This document shows positions 1 through 7,881 of a stretch of DNA of 64,000 bases, piece by piece. A program made the position numbers and the translations under genes. Numbering within the stretch: position 1 is the first letter of the stretch; every line of letters starts with the position of its first letter. Below the pieces are notes generated by a model. It made no database searches and was not told the DNA's origin. It saw nothing but the letters and a program-made list of their open reading frames with translations. Origin of the DNA: an uncultured Eubacterium sp. (GTDB lineage Bacteria; Bacillota; Clostridia; Lachnospirales; Lachnospiraceae); contig CAJUHV010000014.1 of the NCBI GenBank assembly GCA_910586445.1, positions 1 through 64,000 on the forward strand, written 5' to 3'.

Positions 1-328
1 CCTGTTGCCCTTCGTCATTGATGCCGGAAACCGATATGACCTTGTCATAACGGTTTAGAGCGTATTCAATGGAGGCATTGATATCCAAGCTTACGTAAGA
101 GTAAGGCTCTACATAGCTATAGGAACCAATACCTACGAAAGATAACAGAACCAATGCTAGCGAAGCACAGATAGAGAGCTTCTGCACCATGCGATTTGTG
201 GAATGCTTTTGTTTTATAAAAAGCTCCTGTCCGATGGAATAACCTTTGTTTTTCAGTTTTTTGAATGTACCATCGTCACATAATGCCACCGCAGCGCTAT
301 TACTGCATTCTACTATGACGGCTTTCAA
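1..328 (-). CDS. rsgI: RsgI-type anti-sigma-I factor, N-terminal part (cut by window edge)
   Basis: Partial gene read leftwards off the window. I place the start at a TTG (326-328) preceded by a GAAAGGAG site. The first ~45 residues form a small cytoplasmic domain (KAVIVECSNSAAVAL, then GYSIGQELF), typical of the RsgI N-terminal domain that binds SigI. A hydrophobic membrane segment follows at about residues 53-71, then the extracytoplasmic PYSYVSLDINASIEYALNR motif that follows the membrane span in this family. It lies 87 bp downstream of sigI on the same strand, the classical sigI-rsgI arrangement in which the membrane protein holds SigI inactive until an outside signal, often polysaccharide, is sensed. 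The C-terminal sensor domain lies outside the window, so the ligand cannot be guessed. Family assignment is strong from the motif plus neighbour. Confidence 0.85.
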   Translation of the reverse strand, partial: MKAVIVECSNSAAVALCDDGTFKKLKNKGYSIGQELFIKQKHSTNRMVQKLSICASLALVLLSFVGIGSYSYVEPYSYVSLDINASIEYALNRYDKVISVSGINDEGQQ

Positions 329-415
329 AGTAGATGGCTCCTTTCTTTCATAAATAGCTAATAACTGTTTACAGAAATACTTACTCAGCGATCTGGGTTG
401 GGTTGGTTGGAGCTG

Positions 416-1120
416 CTAAATATGATTCAGGTATTCAGCAAGCTTTGGATAATCACCGGAAAGTATTTCTGCTGCGGTTATTATGTATTTACGATGTCGC
501 TCCAGAATTTTTCGGGGTACTTTGGCATTTTCGGAAATAATTTTAATTGGAAGCTGTTTAGTGGTCTTCATATTGTTAATCAGGATCGGGTGTTCTTTTA
601 GGTAACGTATGGCATTAGCACAGGAATCCTTAGTTTTTCCAGCCTTTGGGGAACAGTCAACGAGTTCCATAAATGAGATTCCATAAACATCAAGATACTC
701 GGAAAGGGCTACGATTTCATCCAGCAGAGGATTGTCATCGGATACGGAGGCCTGTTTCATGACATTGATCTGATAACCCATATTTTCGGAATCTTCATCG
801 ACTTCGCCTTCAAATAAATATGGCTCAGTCTGCATTTCAGTAGAAAAACGTGCCTGAGAACGAAAATAGTCTGTCAGGCGGTGCTCAATCAGAAGCTTAG
901 CGTAGGATGGAAAGGCACCTTTGGATTCGTTGTAAGTGTCAATCGCATTTGAAAAAGCGATAAGGGCGATTGACCATTCGTCATCACTTTTGCTGATATA
1001 ATGTTTTGAAAATTTGCTTGCGCAGTTTAATATAAAGTTTTCATTTTTATGAATAAAGGCATTTCGCTTGCTTTCATCATCAGCAGCAGCAAGCGCCTCT
1101 TTCCCCATATTAAGAAACAT
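416..1120 (-). CDS. sigI: RNA polymerase sigma-I factor
   Basis: 234-residue protein of SigI size. Residues 50-82 (SIALIAFSNAIDTY, KGAF, YAKLLIEHRLTDYFR) match the sigma-I region 2 pattern, in which a substrate-like AliAF..AI.kY..kG stretch is followed by an RL.DYfR helix. The C-terminal ~60 residues (PIKIISENAKVPRKILERHRKYIITAAEIL) are the HTH region 4 equivalent. The start ATG has AAGGAG five bases upstream; a second ATG at codon 5 is possible. The gene is followed by rsgI, so the pair forms a sigma/anti-sigma module. In Bacillus SigI responds to heat; in clostridia several SigI factors respond to extracellular polysaccharides. Which applies here cannot be told because the RsgI sensor is cut off. 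SigI normally activates its own operon. Confidence 0.9.
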   Translation of the reverse strand: MFLNMGKEALAAADDESKRNAFIHKNENFILNCASKFSKHYISKSDDEWSIALIAFSNAIDTYNESKGAFPSYAKLLIEHRLTDYFRSQARFSTEMQTEPYLFEGEVDEDSENMGYQINVMKQASVSDDNPLLDEIVALSEYLDVYGISFMELVDCSPKAGKTKDSCANAIRYLKEHPILINNMKTTKQLPIKIISENAKVPRKILERHRKYIITAAEILSGDYPKLAEYLNHI

Positions 1121-1209
1121 AAATTCTCCTTGGTATTACTCAACAGAAAATTCTATAGATACCGTGTCTTGGAGATTCAGCGAAATCCCAAAACACAAAA
1201 CTATGTTAC

Positions 1210-1218
1210 AGTATACCA
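1210..1218 (-). promoter_or_regulatory. Extended -10 element upstream of sigI
   Basis: On the minus strand the bases read TGGTATACT, a near-consensus extended -10 (TGn plus TATACT) about 90 bases upstream of the sigI ATG. No good -35 hexamer is visible, as is usual for extended -10 promoters. A second, SigI-dependent promoter was looked for but not identified. Confidence 0.4.
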
Positions 1219-1248
1219 CGAAAACGCTATTTTATCAGTAATATTTTT

Positions 1249-1280
1249 AATTATTTTTATGGAAATTCATAAAAATAATT
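1249..1280. terminator. AT-rich perfect hairpin between glycosyltransferase gene and sigI
   Basis: AATTATTTTTATG (1249-1261) and CATAAAAATAATT (1268-1280) are perfect 13-bp inverted arms with a 6-base loop. It lies 37 bp past the stop of the minus-strand glycosyltransferase gene. It contains almost no G or C, so its strength as a terminator is doubtful; it could also be a protein-binding palindrome. Confidence 0.35.
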
Positions 1281-1316
1281 AAAATTAATAACAGATGTTT
1301 ATTCCTGCGAGGTATT

Positions 1317-2375
1317 TCACTCATGCGGCATTTCCCATGCCTCGGCAGCAGCACGATAGCTGGCTGAGGCAGATATGCAGTCATCTTTTGCTTTCAGATC
1401 CAGATCTGCTGCTTCTGAGAGACGGGCATAGCATTCCGACAGGCCTAAAAGCGGCAGGTCGCCGCTGGTATGGACATCTAAAACGCAGGTTGTCTCATGG
1501 GCAGCGCAGCTGTACCAAAGGATGGACTCTTCAAAATCATTGATCTGTTTGAAATATGCAGCGAGTTCACAGCAGATCTCCGAGCAGGGATAGTAAGTCA
1601 TGGCGCGGAGTGCATATTTAAAAAAGCCGGATATATCATTTTTAATCCGCATACAGCGGCACAGAATACAAGCGGCTTCCTGGCAGCGTGAAGTTTTTTC
1701 ATCATGCTCTATAAGCGTCCGCATAAAAATAGGCTCTGCTTTTTGAAAATCCTGATCTGAACCGGATATATACAGTTCCCTTGCATACATAGTATGCAGT
1801 TTATCAGAAATTTCCTGTCCGTTTTTGAATGCATGCAGAAACAGTGCAAAATCGCGGCTGCTGTGCTGTTTATCAGGCATATGCAGTATTTCAATATCGC
1901 TGTCAAAAACCAGAGGCTGAATCTGTACAGTTTCATGGATCGGGTCTACCCATCGAAACTGCCGAAGCCTTTTATATAATTTTGGCCTGTATTCGTCGCG
2001 GATATTCATTACCGTGTTAAATTCATCGGGGGTAATATATTTCATTTGTACAATATCGACTTCTGGCTGCAGTGACTGTTTTAAAAATGTGAAGCGCCTG
2101 TGGTTGGCGTAATCAAGTACTTCGTCTGCATCAGCAGTATAAATGTAATCCATAGTAGCTTTGGAAAAAGAAAAATTGCGGGCTGAGCTGAAGTCGTTGT
2201 TCCATTTAAAATCGTACAGTCGATCTGTATAGCGCGCCGCAATTTCTTTGGTGCCGTCCGTGGAACCAGTGTCTACAATTATAATTTCATCCATCAGGTC
2301 TGCGATAGATGAAAGGCACCGGTCAAGTACGGCTTCTTCGTTTTTTACAATCATGCATAGGCTAATTGTCGCCAT
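1317..2375 (-). CDS. Family 2 glycosyltransferase with C-terminal helical (TPR-like) region
   Basis: 352 residues. The N-terminal GT-A fold shows SLCMIVKNEE (5-14), IVDTGSTDGT (33-42, nucleotide-sugar binding) and a DADE metal motif at 82-85. The remaining ~200 residues are helical with regularly spaced aromatic and alanine pairs, like the tetratricopeptide tail of the SunS-type glycosyltransferases that glycosylate peptides or short acceptors. A good AGGAGG site precedes the ATG. It is a single gene between sigI and a repeat-rich gap, with no glycan operon around it, so the acceptor is unknown. The glycosyltransferase assignment is firm; the SunS-like assignment is moderate and no bacteriocin precursor is adjacent. 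Confidence 0.85.
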   Translation of the reverse strand: MATISLCMIVKNEEAVLDRCLSSIADLMDEIIIVDTGSTDGTKEIAARYTDRLYDFKWNNDFSSARNFSFSKATMDYIYTADADEVLDYANHRRFTFLKQSLQPEVDIVQMKYITPDEFNTVMNIRDEYRPKLYKRLRQFRWVDPIHETVQIQPLVFDSDIEILHMPDKQHSSRDFALFLHAFKNGQEISDKLHTMYARELYISGSDQDFQKAEPIFMRTLIEHDEKTSRCQEAACILCRCMRIKNDISGFFKYALRAMTYYPCSEICCELAAYFKQINDFEESILWYSCAAHETTCVLDVHTSGDLPLLGLSECYARLSEAADLDLKAKDDCISASASYRAAAEAWEMPHE

Positions 2376-2618
2376 GTAGTCCTCCTGTATGGTATATTGG
2401 GGTATTACTCTTTTCAGAAGAATAAAAATAAGAGCTGTCTATGATAAAGATAGCACTTCTGTTGATTATATTATAATAGTATAACGTTAAAAAAGTGTGA
2501 AAAGTTTCATTATAAAGTAAAAAATTTTTAATGAAAAAAATACATTTTTAAAAACCTGATTTATTATATCATCATTCTGGGAAATTGTCGAGATTTTAAA
2601 TAATGGGAACACGGAAAT
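2376..2618. other. AT-rich intergenic stretch
   Basis: No open frame with a ribosome site was found. The part nearest the glycosyltransferase is very AT-rich with several TATACT/TATAAT-like words on the minus strand around 2470-2485, which probably include its promoter, but I cannot choose one. Confidence 0.3.
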
Positions 2619-2878
2619 CGGATAATTCATCCCAAATTTAATCAACATAGCCCGCTATGCCTCATAAATTTGAGATAAATTCTCCATATCATGCCCGTTG
2701 GGTACCAAGTGTGAAGCACATCTCACAGAAAGCATCTTGGACTACTAATGTCCAAGATGATGTGGGAGATTTGACCCGAATGAGGGAGGCGTAGCGGGCT
2801 GCGTTGACCGAATGAGGGCCAAATATACCGCAAAGTGGGACGTGCAGCGGGCAGGAATGATTTTTTAAACACGCTCTA
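2619..2878. repeat. Composite, left-truncated copy of the TA-flanked inverted-repeat element
   Basis: The right end (AAACACGCTC followed by TA at 2877-2878) matches the terminal inverted repeat of the complete copies. The left terminal repeat is missing. The copy joins two core variants in series: the AATTTAATCAACATAGCCCG type seen at 11.9 and 28.8 kb, then, after a CTTGGAC...GTCCAAG hairpin (2749-2767 region), the GACCCGAATGAGGGAGG type seen at 9.7 kb. This looks like one copy inserted into or recombined with another. Confidence 0.75.
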
Positions 2879-2999
2879 GGCAGGCAATTATTATTTAATT
2901 TTTGAAAATTGATTTTCGTGTAACTGAGAAAACAAATTATGGATGCCCAGTCAATGTTATTTCTGCCGTATCATTGACCGGGCTGTTTATGCGGCCTGT

Positions 3000-4661
3000 T
3001 CAGCGTCTTGGAGAATCAGCTGATCCAGACGTAAAAACTGCACCATCTGGTACAGGTGACTCTGCTTTCTTAGAAATGCCCGAATACCTGTATTTAGGAA
3101 TAGCAGATGACTTAGAGGCGTCAAATACGAAAGCATCTTGGCGGACTGTAAATACATAGGTGTACAGCCCGTCAGATGTGCGCAGGGTAAGTGTCTGATC
3201 GGCCAGCTGGTAAGTTCCAAAGGCTAAATAGCTGCTGAAAGCGGAATATGCAAATGAAAATGTATTATCTTCCATAGATAGTGAAATGCATGGATCTATA
3301 TCATCCGGCGAATTTTTGAAGGTATAAAGTATATGTGTGCCTGATGAATCTGAGCTGCTGAGGGCCTGGTCTGCGATTTTTTCAAGCCGTGCATTAAAAA
3401 ATCTGCGGACTGCATTAGGGCTGTATATTTTTCTCAGCAAAACGCTGCCGTTTTCATCGATTGTCCATACCTGTCTGCAGCTGCGGTCAAAAAAATATTC
3501 TTCGGATTTATCCTGATCGTAAATAGTAATCTGGTTTGTTTTGTCATTTATGGTTATGCCGGTATTCGAATCTGCTGCGTCTGTAGTGCGTTCTGTCTGG
3601 ATCTCGCCTAAAAACTGCAGTACCTGTTTCATGGCGGTTTTTGAAGTAATGATATAGGCACGGTCAGCGCTCACCAGCCGTATGTATTCTGGACGGCCGG
3701 CAGAAGCTGTGTCTCGTAAAGGCGTGCCGGCCGGATCAGTTAAAAAGCAGAATCCAGAAATAATGCATAAAATCACTGCGGCAGCGATGATCCAGACAGC
3801 AGGTTTTTTATAGCGGAGCACAGCTTTTATGCGTTTTGCAACACTTATCTCGCAAAAGGCAAGTGGACATGCGGCATAATAGCAGTGCCGCTTGCTGCAG
3901 TTGATTAAGGCATCTGCATAAGGTTTTTTGCTTTCGGTTCCCATGTCAGCAATTACTTTTTCATCACAGGCCAGCTCAAGATCCTGGCTGAACAGCCGAT
4001 AGGCAATCCATACCAGAGGATGGAACCAGTATATAGTCAATAACAAAAATGCAAGAAGCTTCCACCAGTGGTCACGTCTTTTTAGATGAGTGTATTCATG
4101 TGCCAGCACATATGTGAGATCCTGCGGGCTGACTGCAGATGGCAGAATTATACGCGGGCGGAATATGCCTAGTATAAATGGTGTCGGGACGTGGTCGCAG
4201 AGCCATGTATGATCATCCTGCCTGACTGATTCACGTACCTTTCTGCGCAGCATGAGATAGCTGATAAATGCGTAGGAGACTATGGCAGCCATGCCGGTGA
4301 TCCAGACGATGGAGGCAATAAATACATAAATCTGCAGGGGATTTGCACTGGCAGCGGCATCCGGCGTGAATGCATCTGCAATAAGCGGATTGATCGACTG
4401 GTTTAGTATAGGGATTCCGCTGTACACAGCCGGCGCATGTGAATAAAGGATATCCTGTGGTATTGTTTCTGCGCTTGGGATCAGACTGAAAGCGCTTTCA
4501 AAGGATAACGGACATAAAAGGCGTATGCCGACCATTGCCCAGAGAATGCACCGCATGGATTTCGGGGCTTTGTGCAGCAGCAGCCGCAGCAGCATAACAG
4601 CAAGAATGAGCCAGCCTGCGGTGATGCTCATATTAAAGAGTTTTAAAAATAATGTTTCCAT
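3000..4661 (-). CDS. M56 (BlaR1/MecR1-like) membrane metallopeptidase sensor
   Basis: I choose the second ATG (4659-4661), which stands seven bases behind AGGAGG; an ATG two codons earlier overlaps that site. 553 residues. Several N-terminal membrane helices precede a cytoplasmic zinc protease loop with the signature VLAHEYTHLKRRDH (HExxH at about 188-192) and the downstream ELACDE glutamate (about 229-234). A last helix at about 285-305 (VWIIAAAVILCIISGF) is followed by ~240 extracytoplasmic residues that do not look like the penicillin-binding sensor domain of BlaR1. It lies downstream of a BlaI-type repressor and presumably cleaves it after sensing a signal outside the cell. Ligand and regulon are not evident; no beta-lactamase is adjacent. 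Confidence 0.88.
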   Translation of the reverse strand: METLFLKLFNMSITAGWLILAVMLLRLLLHKAPKSMRCILWAMVGIRLLCPLSFESAFSLIPSAETIPQDILYSHAPAVYSGIPILNQSINPLIADAFTPDAAASANPLQIYVFIASIVWITGMAAIVSYAFISYLMLRRKVRESVRQDDHTWLCDHVPTPFILGIFRPRIILPSAVSPQDLTYVLAHEYTHLKRRDHWWKLLAFLLLTIYWFHPLVWIAYRLFSQDLELACDEKVIADMGTESKKPYADALINCSKRHCYYAACPLAFCEISVAKRIKAVLRYKKPAVWIIAAAVILCIISGFCFLTDPAGTPLRDTASAGRPEYIRLVSADRAYIITSKTAMKQVLQFLGEIQTERTTDAADSNTGITINDKTNQITIYDQDKSEEYFFDRSCRQVWTIDENGSVLLRKIYSPNAVRRFFNARLEKIADQALSSSDSSGTHILYTFKNSPDDIDPCISLSMEDNTFSFAYSAFSSYLAFGTYQLADQTLTLRTSDGLYTYVFTVRQDAFVFDASKSSAIPKYRYSGISKKAESPVPDGAVFTSGSADSPRR

Positions 4662-4844
4662 ATGCATACCTCCTTTTTAATATAGATGTAGTGATGATCT
4701 GAATCCTGCGTAACGAGAACTATAAGAACCGTAAGCGTACAGGCTCATCAGAGCAGGTGGAAGTCAGCGCTGTAAACAGGCAGGTTTTGTAGAAGAAACG
4801 GTGGCCAGCGCCATAAATGAGCGGGTTTTACAGCATAAGCTAAA

Positions 4845-5207
4845 TTATTGTTTGTCATATTCTGCGATTATACTGCGTAAATGATCGACTTCTTCAGACG
4901 TCAGGGATTTTCGTGCAGTAAAGGCAGTCAGAAACGCAGGCAGCGATCCGTGAAAAGCTTCTTCTACAAATTTTTCGCTCTGCAAGGAATAAAATTCTTG
5001 TTTTGAAATCAAAGAAGTGACAGTGCCCTTGATATTTTGGAAAATCCCCTTGTCGCAGAGGCGCTTTAATACGGTATACGAAGTTGTTTTCTTCCAGCCG
5101 AGCTGTTCCAAACTGTATTTTGCAAGGCTGGATGAAGAAATAGGTTCATTCTGCCAGATTATGTCGGCAAAGCGGGATTCAATCGGGCCCATTTGTAAAT
5201 TGCTCAT
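4845..5207 (-). CDS. BlaI/MecI/CopY family transcriptional repressor
   Basis: 120 residues, standard for BlaI. The winged-helix part (PIESRFADIIWQ, SSLAKYSLEQ, TTSYTVLKRLCDKGI) fits the BlaI DNA-binding domain, and the C-terminal helices (FLTAFTARKSLTSEEVDHLRSIIAEY) form the usual dimerisation region cut by the M56 partner. AAAGGAGG lies 12 bases before the ATG. The partner protease gene follows 183 bp downstream on the same strand. Two TACA-type palindromes lie in the promoter immediately upstream, so autorepression is likely. Confidence 0.9.
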   Translation of the reverse strand: MSNLQMGPIESRFADIIWQNEPISSSSLAKYSLEQLGWKKTTSYTVLKRLCDKGIFQNIKGTVTSLISKQEFYSLQSEKFVEEAFHGSLPAFLTAFTARKSLTSEEVDHLRSIIAEYDKQ

Positions 5208-5231
5208 AATAATACAAATCCTCCTTTCTAG

Positions 5232-5272
5232 TCTACATATTATAGAATGATTAAATTCTACAATATGTAGAA
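5232..5272. promoter_or_regulatory. Two BlaI-type operators over the blaI promoter
   Basis: TTCTACAATATGTAGAA (5256-5272) is a perfect palindrome with the TACA/TGTA core of BlaI/MecI operators. A second, imperfect box, TCTACATATTATAGA (5232-5246), contains on the minus strand a TATAAT -10 (5239-5244). Binding would therefore cover the -10 and the upstream region of the minus-strand blaI promoter. Seen directly; the assignment to this BlaI rests on position. Confidence 0.75.
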
Positions 5273-5373
5273 CGAAATGTCAATAACTATTGAGAACAAA
5301 AAATATAGATCATCAGGACATTTTATGATATGCTAAACTTAGAAAAATACTTTTATAAAGCTTAGGAGAGAAA

Positions 5374-6495
5374 ATGAATAAAAAAATCACAAATATAGAG
5401 GTAAAGAAAAGGAATAGGAATGATGTCTTTCGCTATATATGCAGAAATGGAATGGTGTCCAACCCGGATATTTCCTATGCCTTAAAGCTGAGCCTCCCGA
5501 CAGCCACGCAGATTACAAAGGAACTGATCGAAAAAGGACTGGTTGAGGAAAAGGGTGAATTAGAGTCTACAGGGGGAAGAAGGGCAAAGGCGCTGGGGCT
5601 GTCTGCGCATGCGGGAAAGGCAGTGGGACTGGATATTACCAAAAATCATATCAGCATAGTGCTTACAGGCCTGACTGGCAGCATATTAAAATATGACCGA
5701 ATATTTATGCCGTATGCTCCAAAGGACAGTTATTATCAGGAAGTAAATCAAAGGCTGCAAAGTTTTTTGGATGAGAGCGGCTGCGGCAGGCACGAGATTC
5801 TGGGAATCGGGGTTTCTTTTCCGGGAATTATTGACCTAAATAAAGAGCAGGTAGCTGATTCACATGTACTGGGATTGAAATCGCTGCCATTTTCTTCGGT
5901 AAGCAGTTTTTTTTCTTATCCATGCCATTTTCTAAATGATGCCAATGCAGGGGCTTACGCAGAAGGAATCCAGGCTCAGTCTGAACATATGGAAAGCTTT
6001 TTTTATCTGTCCCTGAGTAATACAGTAGGAGGGGCGGTATACAGTAACGGCCGGCTGGAGCAGGGGAGCAGTTTCCGCTGCGGAGAAGTGGGGCATATGA
6101 CGATTGTACCAGACGGTAAAGAATGTTACTGCGGAAAATCTGGATGCCTGGATGCTTACTGCTCTGCAAAGTGCCTGACAGACGGAAAACTAGAAGATTT
6201 TTTTGTGCGAATTGGGCAGGGTGATCCGCAGGCAGTGCGTCTGTGGGATCAGTATACAACGTATCTGGCTATAGCGGTTAATAATATTCATATGGTTTTA
6301 GATTGTGATCTTGTACTGGGAGGGTATGTCGGCAGCAGTATGGGTGGATACATCAAGGATATACAAAAAAAAGTATCTGAAAGAAATACATTTGCAGAAG
6401 GCAGTTCTTTTGTCAGGGCCTGCAGGCATAAGACGGGGGCAGCTGCATTAGGGGCGTCCTTGGATATTATAGAACGGTTTATGGAGCAGGTGTAG
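5374..6495 (+). CDS. ROK family transcriptional regulator (NagC/XylR type)
   Basis: 373 residues: an N-terminal winged HTH (NDVFRYICRNG, LSLPTATQITKELIEKGLV, residues ~16-56) followed by a ROK sugar-kinase-like domain. The GLDI strand near residue 87 and the CYCGKSGCLDAYCSA zinc cluster near residue 250 are diagnostic. GAGAGAAA precedes the ATG. A Rho-independent terminator follows at 6524-6555. Members of this group sense a sugar and control adjacent catabolic genes; here those are the dehydrogenase and the GPH symporter downstream, each on the same strand but behind their own promoter. Typical activator-versus-repressor behaviour varies, and the sugar is not identifiable from sequence alone. 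Confidence 0.9.
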   Translation: MNKKITNIEVKKRNRNDVFRYICRNGMVSNPDISYALKLSLPTATQITKELIEKGLVEEKGELESTGGRRAKALGLSAHAGKAVGLDITKNHISIVLTGLTGSILKYDRIFMPYAPKDSYYQEVNQRLQSFLDESGCGRHEILGIGVSFPGIIDLNKEQVADSHVLGLKSLPFSSVSSFFSYPCHFLNDANAGAYAEGIQAQSEHMESFFYLSLSNTVGGAVYSNGRLEQGSSFRCGEVGHMTIVPDGKECYCGKSGCLDAYCSAKCLTDGKLEDFFVRIGQGDPQAVRLWDQYTTYLAIAVNNIHMVLDCDLVLGGYVGSSMGGYIKDIQKKVSERNTFAEGSSFVRACRHKTGAAALGASLDIIERFMEQV

Positions 6496-6523
6496 GGATT
6501 GGTTTTATAGAGTTTAAAGTTTT

Positions 6524-6555
6524 AAGAGATTTCGGTAATGAAATCTCTTTTTTTG
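6524..6555 (+). terminator. Rho-independent terminator of the ROK gene
   Basis: AAGAGATTTC (6524-6533), loop GGTAAT, GAAATCTCTT (6540-6549), then a T run. Perfect 10-bp stem 29 bp past the stop codon. Confidence 0.8.
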
Positions 6556-6602
6556 TTGCACTTTTACTAAAAATGATATTGATGTTTTGTGAAAAGTGAT
6601 GA

Positions 6603-6622
6603 AATTGGAAATATTTTCAATT
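6603..6622. promoter_or_regulatory. Near-perfect 20-bp palindrome, candidate ROK operator
   Basis: AATTGGAAATATTTTCAATT is a palindrome with one mismatched base pair. It ends six bases before the -35 box of the dehydrogenase promoter. Position suggests the binding site of the ROK regulator encoded just upstream; this is inference. Confidence 0.5.
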
Positions 6623-6627
6623 ATTTA

Positions 6628-6656
6628 TTGACATTTTTATATCAAAAACATAAAAT
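6628..6656 (+). promoter_or_regulatory. Sigma-A promoter of the dehydrogenase-symporter operon
   Basis: TTGACA (6628-6633), 17-base spacer, TAAAAT (6651-6656). Near-consensus and about 70 bases upstream of the dehydrogenase start. Confidence 0.8.
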
Positions 6657-6723
6657 AACACACATAATAAATGTATTTAATAAAGTATATATTAAAGTTA
6701 AAAAGAAAGAGGAGGAATTGATC

Positions 6724-7773
6724 ATGGGAAAAATGATGAAGACAGCTGTTATGTTGGGGATTGGCAAAATGGGGTTTGAAGAAAGAGAAATTCCAGTGCC
6801 AAAAGACAATGAGGTACTTGTAAAACTAGAATATGTCGGTATCTGCGGCAGTGACCTGCATTATTATGAAACAGGAGCGATCGGAGATTACGTAGTCGAA
6901 CCTCCGTTTGTGCTTGGGCATGAACCGGGAGGAACAGTTGTGGAAGTCGGAAAGAATGTAAAGCATCTGAAAGCGGGTGACAGAGTTGCACTGGAGCCGG
7001 GAAAGACCTGCGGGCATTGTGAATTTTGTAAAACAGGAAATTATAATCTCTGCCCGGATGTTGTGTTTTTTGCAACACCTCCGGTCGATGGGGTATTTCA
7101 AGAATATGTGGCGCATGAAGCAGATCTTTGCTTTAAGCTGCCGGATAATGTAAGTACTATGGAAGGTGCGCTGATTGAACCTCTGGCTGTAGGATTTCAT
7201 GCTGCAATGCAGGGTGGAGCAAGGGCTGGACAGACAGCCGTGGTTATGGGTGCAGGATGCATCGGTCTTGTGACGATGATGGCGTTAAAGGCAATGGGCG
7301 TTTCCCGGGTATATGTGGTAGATATTATGGAAAAGCGTCTCGAAAAAGCATTGGAGCTGGGGGCGGACGGTGTAATTCACGCGGGGCAGCTAGATGCAGT
7401 AGAGGAATTAAGGAAAGTGACAAATGGAAATGGAAGTGACCTTGTAGTAGAGACCGCAGGTACGCAGGTGACAACGGTACAGGCAATACATATGGCAAAA
7501 AAAGGCGCCGTAATCGTTTTGGTAGGGTACAGTAAAAGCGGGGAAATGACACTGCCAATGAGCCTGGTACTGGATAAGGAGCTGACGTTTAAGACCGTAT
7601 TCCGCTACCGTCATATCTATCCGATGGCAATAGAAGCAGTGGCAGCGGGCAAAGTGAATCTCAAGGGCATTGTAACAGATGTGTTTGGGCTTGACGAGGT
7701 GCAAAAAGCTATGGATTATAGTGTGAACAATAAGGCGGATATCGTAAAGGCTGTTATCCGTATTGCAAAATAG
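6724..7773 (+). CDS. Zinc-dependent NAD sorbitol/xylitol dehydrogenase-like protein (MDR family)
   Basis: An upstream in-frame start exists, but the ATG at 6724 follows GAGGAGG and gives the family's normal 349-residue length. Catalytic zinc ligands are C41, H66/E67 (GHEPGG) and E152; structural zinc cysteines are C96, C99, C102 and C110. The Rossmann motif GAGCIG (176-181) is followed by an acidic D200 at the end of the second strand, which favours NAD over NADP. This set is typical of sorbitol, xylitol and L-iditol dehydrogenases, which oxidise a polyol to a ketose. It is first in an operon with a GPH symporter and is preceded by a ROK regulator, so polyol or pentose catabolism is likely. 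The exact substrate cannot be assigned. Confidence 0.87.
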   Translation: MGKMMKTAVMLGIGKMGFEEREIPVPKDNEVLVKLEYVGICGSDLHYYETGAIGDYVVEPPFVLGHEPGGTVVEVGKNVKHLKAGDRVALEPGKTCGHCEFCKTGNYNLCPDVVFFATPPVDGVFQEYVAHEADLCFKLPDNVSTMEGALIEPLAVGFHAAMQGGARAGQTAVVMGAGCIGLVTMMALKAMGVSRVYVVDIMEKRLEKALELGADGVIHAGQLDAVEELRKVTNGNGSDLVVETAGTQVTTVQAIHMAKKGAVIVLVGYSKSGEMTLPMSLVLDKELTFKTVFRYRHIYPMAIEAVAAGKVNLKGIVTDVFGLDEVQKAMDYSVNNKADIVKAVIRIAK

Positions 7774-7794
7774 GCAGAAATAAAATGTTAAATG

Positions 7795-7834
7795 CAGCTG
7801 CACCCAAAAATGACAGGCGTTTTTGGTGCAGCTG
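7795..7834 (+). other. Intercistronic hairpin between dehydrogenase and symporter genes
   Basis: CAGCTGCACCCAAAAA (7795-7810) pairs with TTTTTGGTGCAGCTG (7820-7834) with one bulged base. No T run follows, so it more likely stabilises the upstream message or partly attenuates the symporter gene than terminates fully. Confidence 0.5.
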
Positions 7835-7881
7835 TATGCAGACTGCGGGCAGGGCAGAAAAGGAGCAGAGAGGGGATTATA

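Noticed and set aside
1049..1282. 77-codon plus-strand frame over the sigI start
   Set aside because: Overlaps sigI and its promoter on the opposite strand; no ribosome site.
3000..3220. Additional minus-strand gene at the 3' end of the M56 gene
   Set aside because: It is an alternative frame inside the M56 coding region without a start site.
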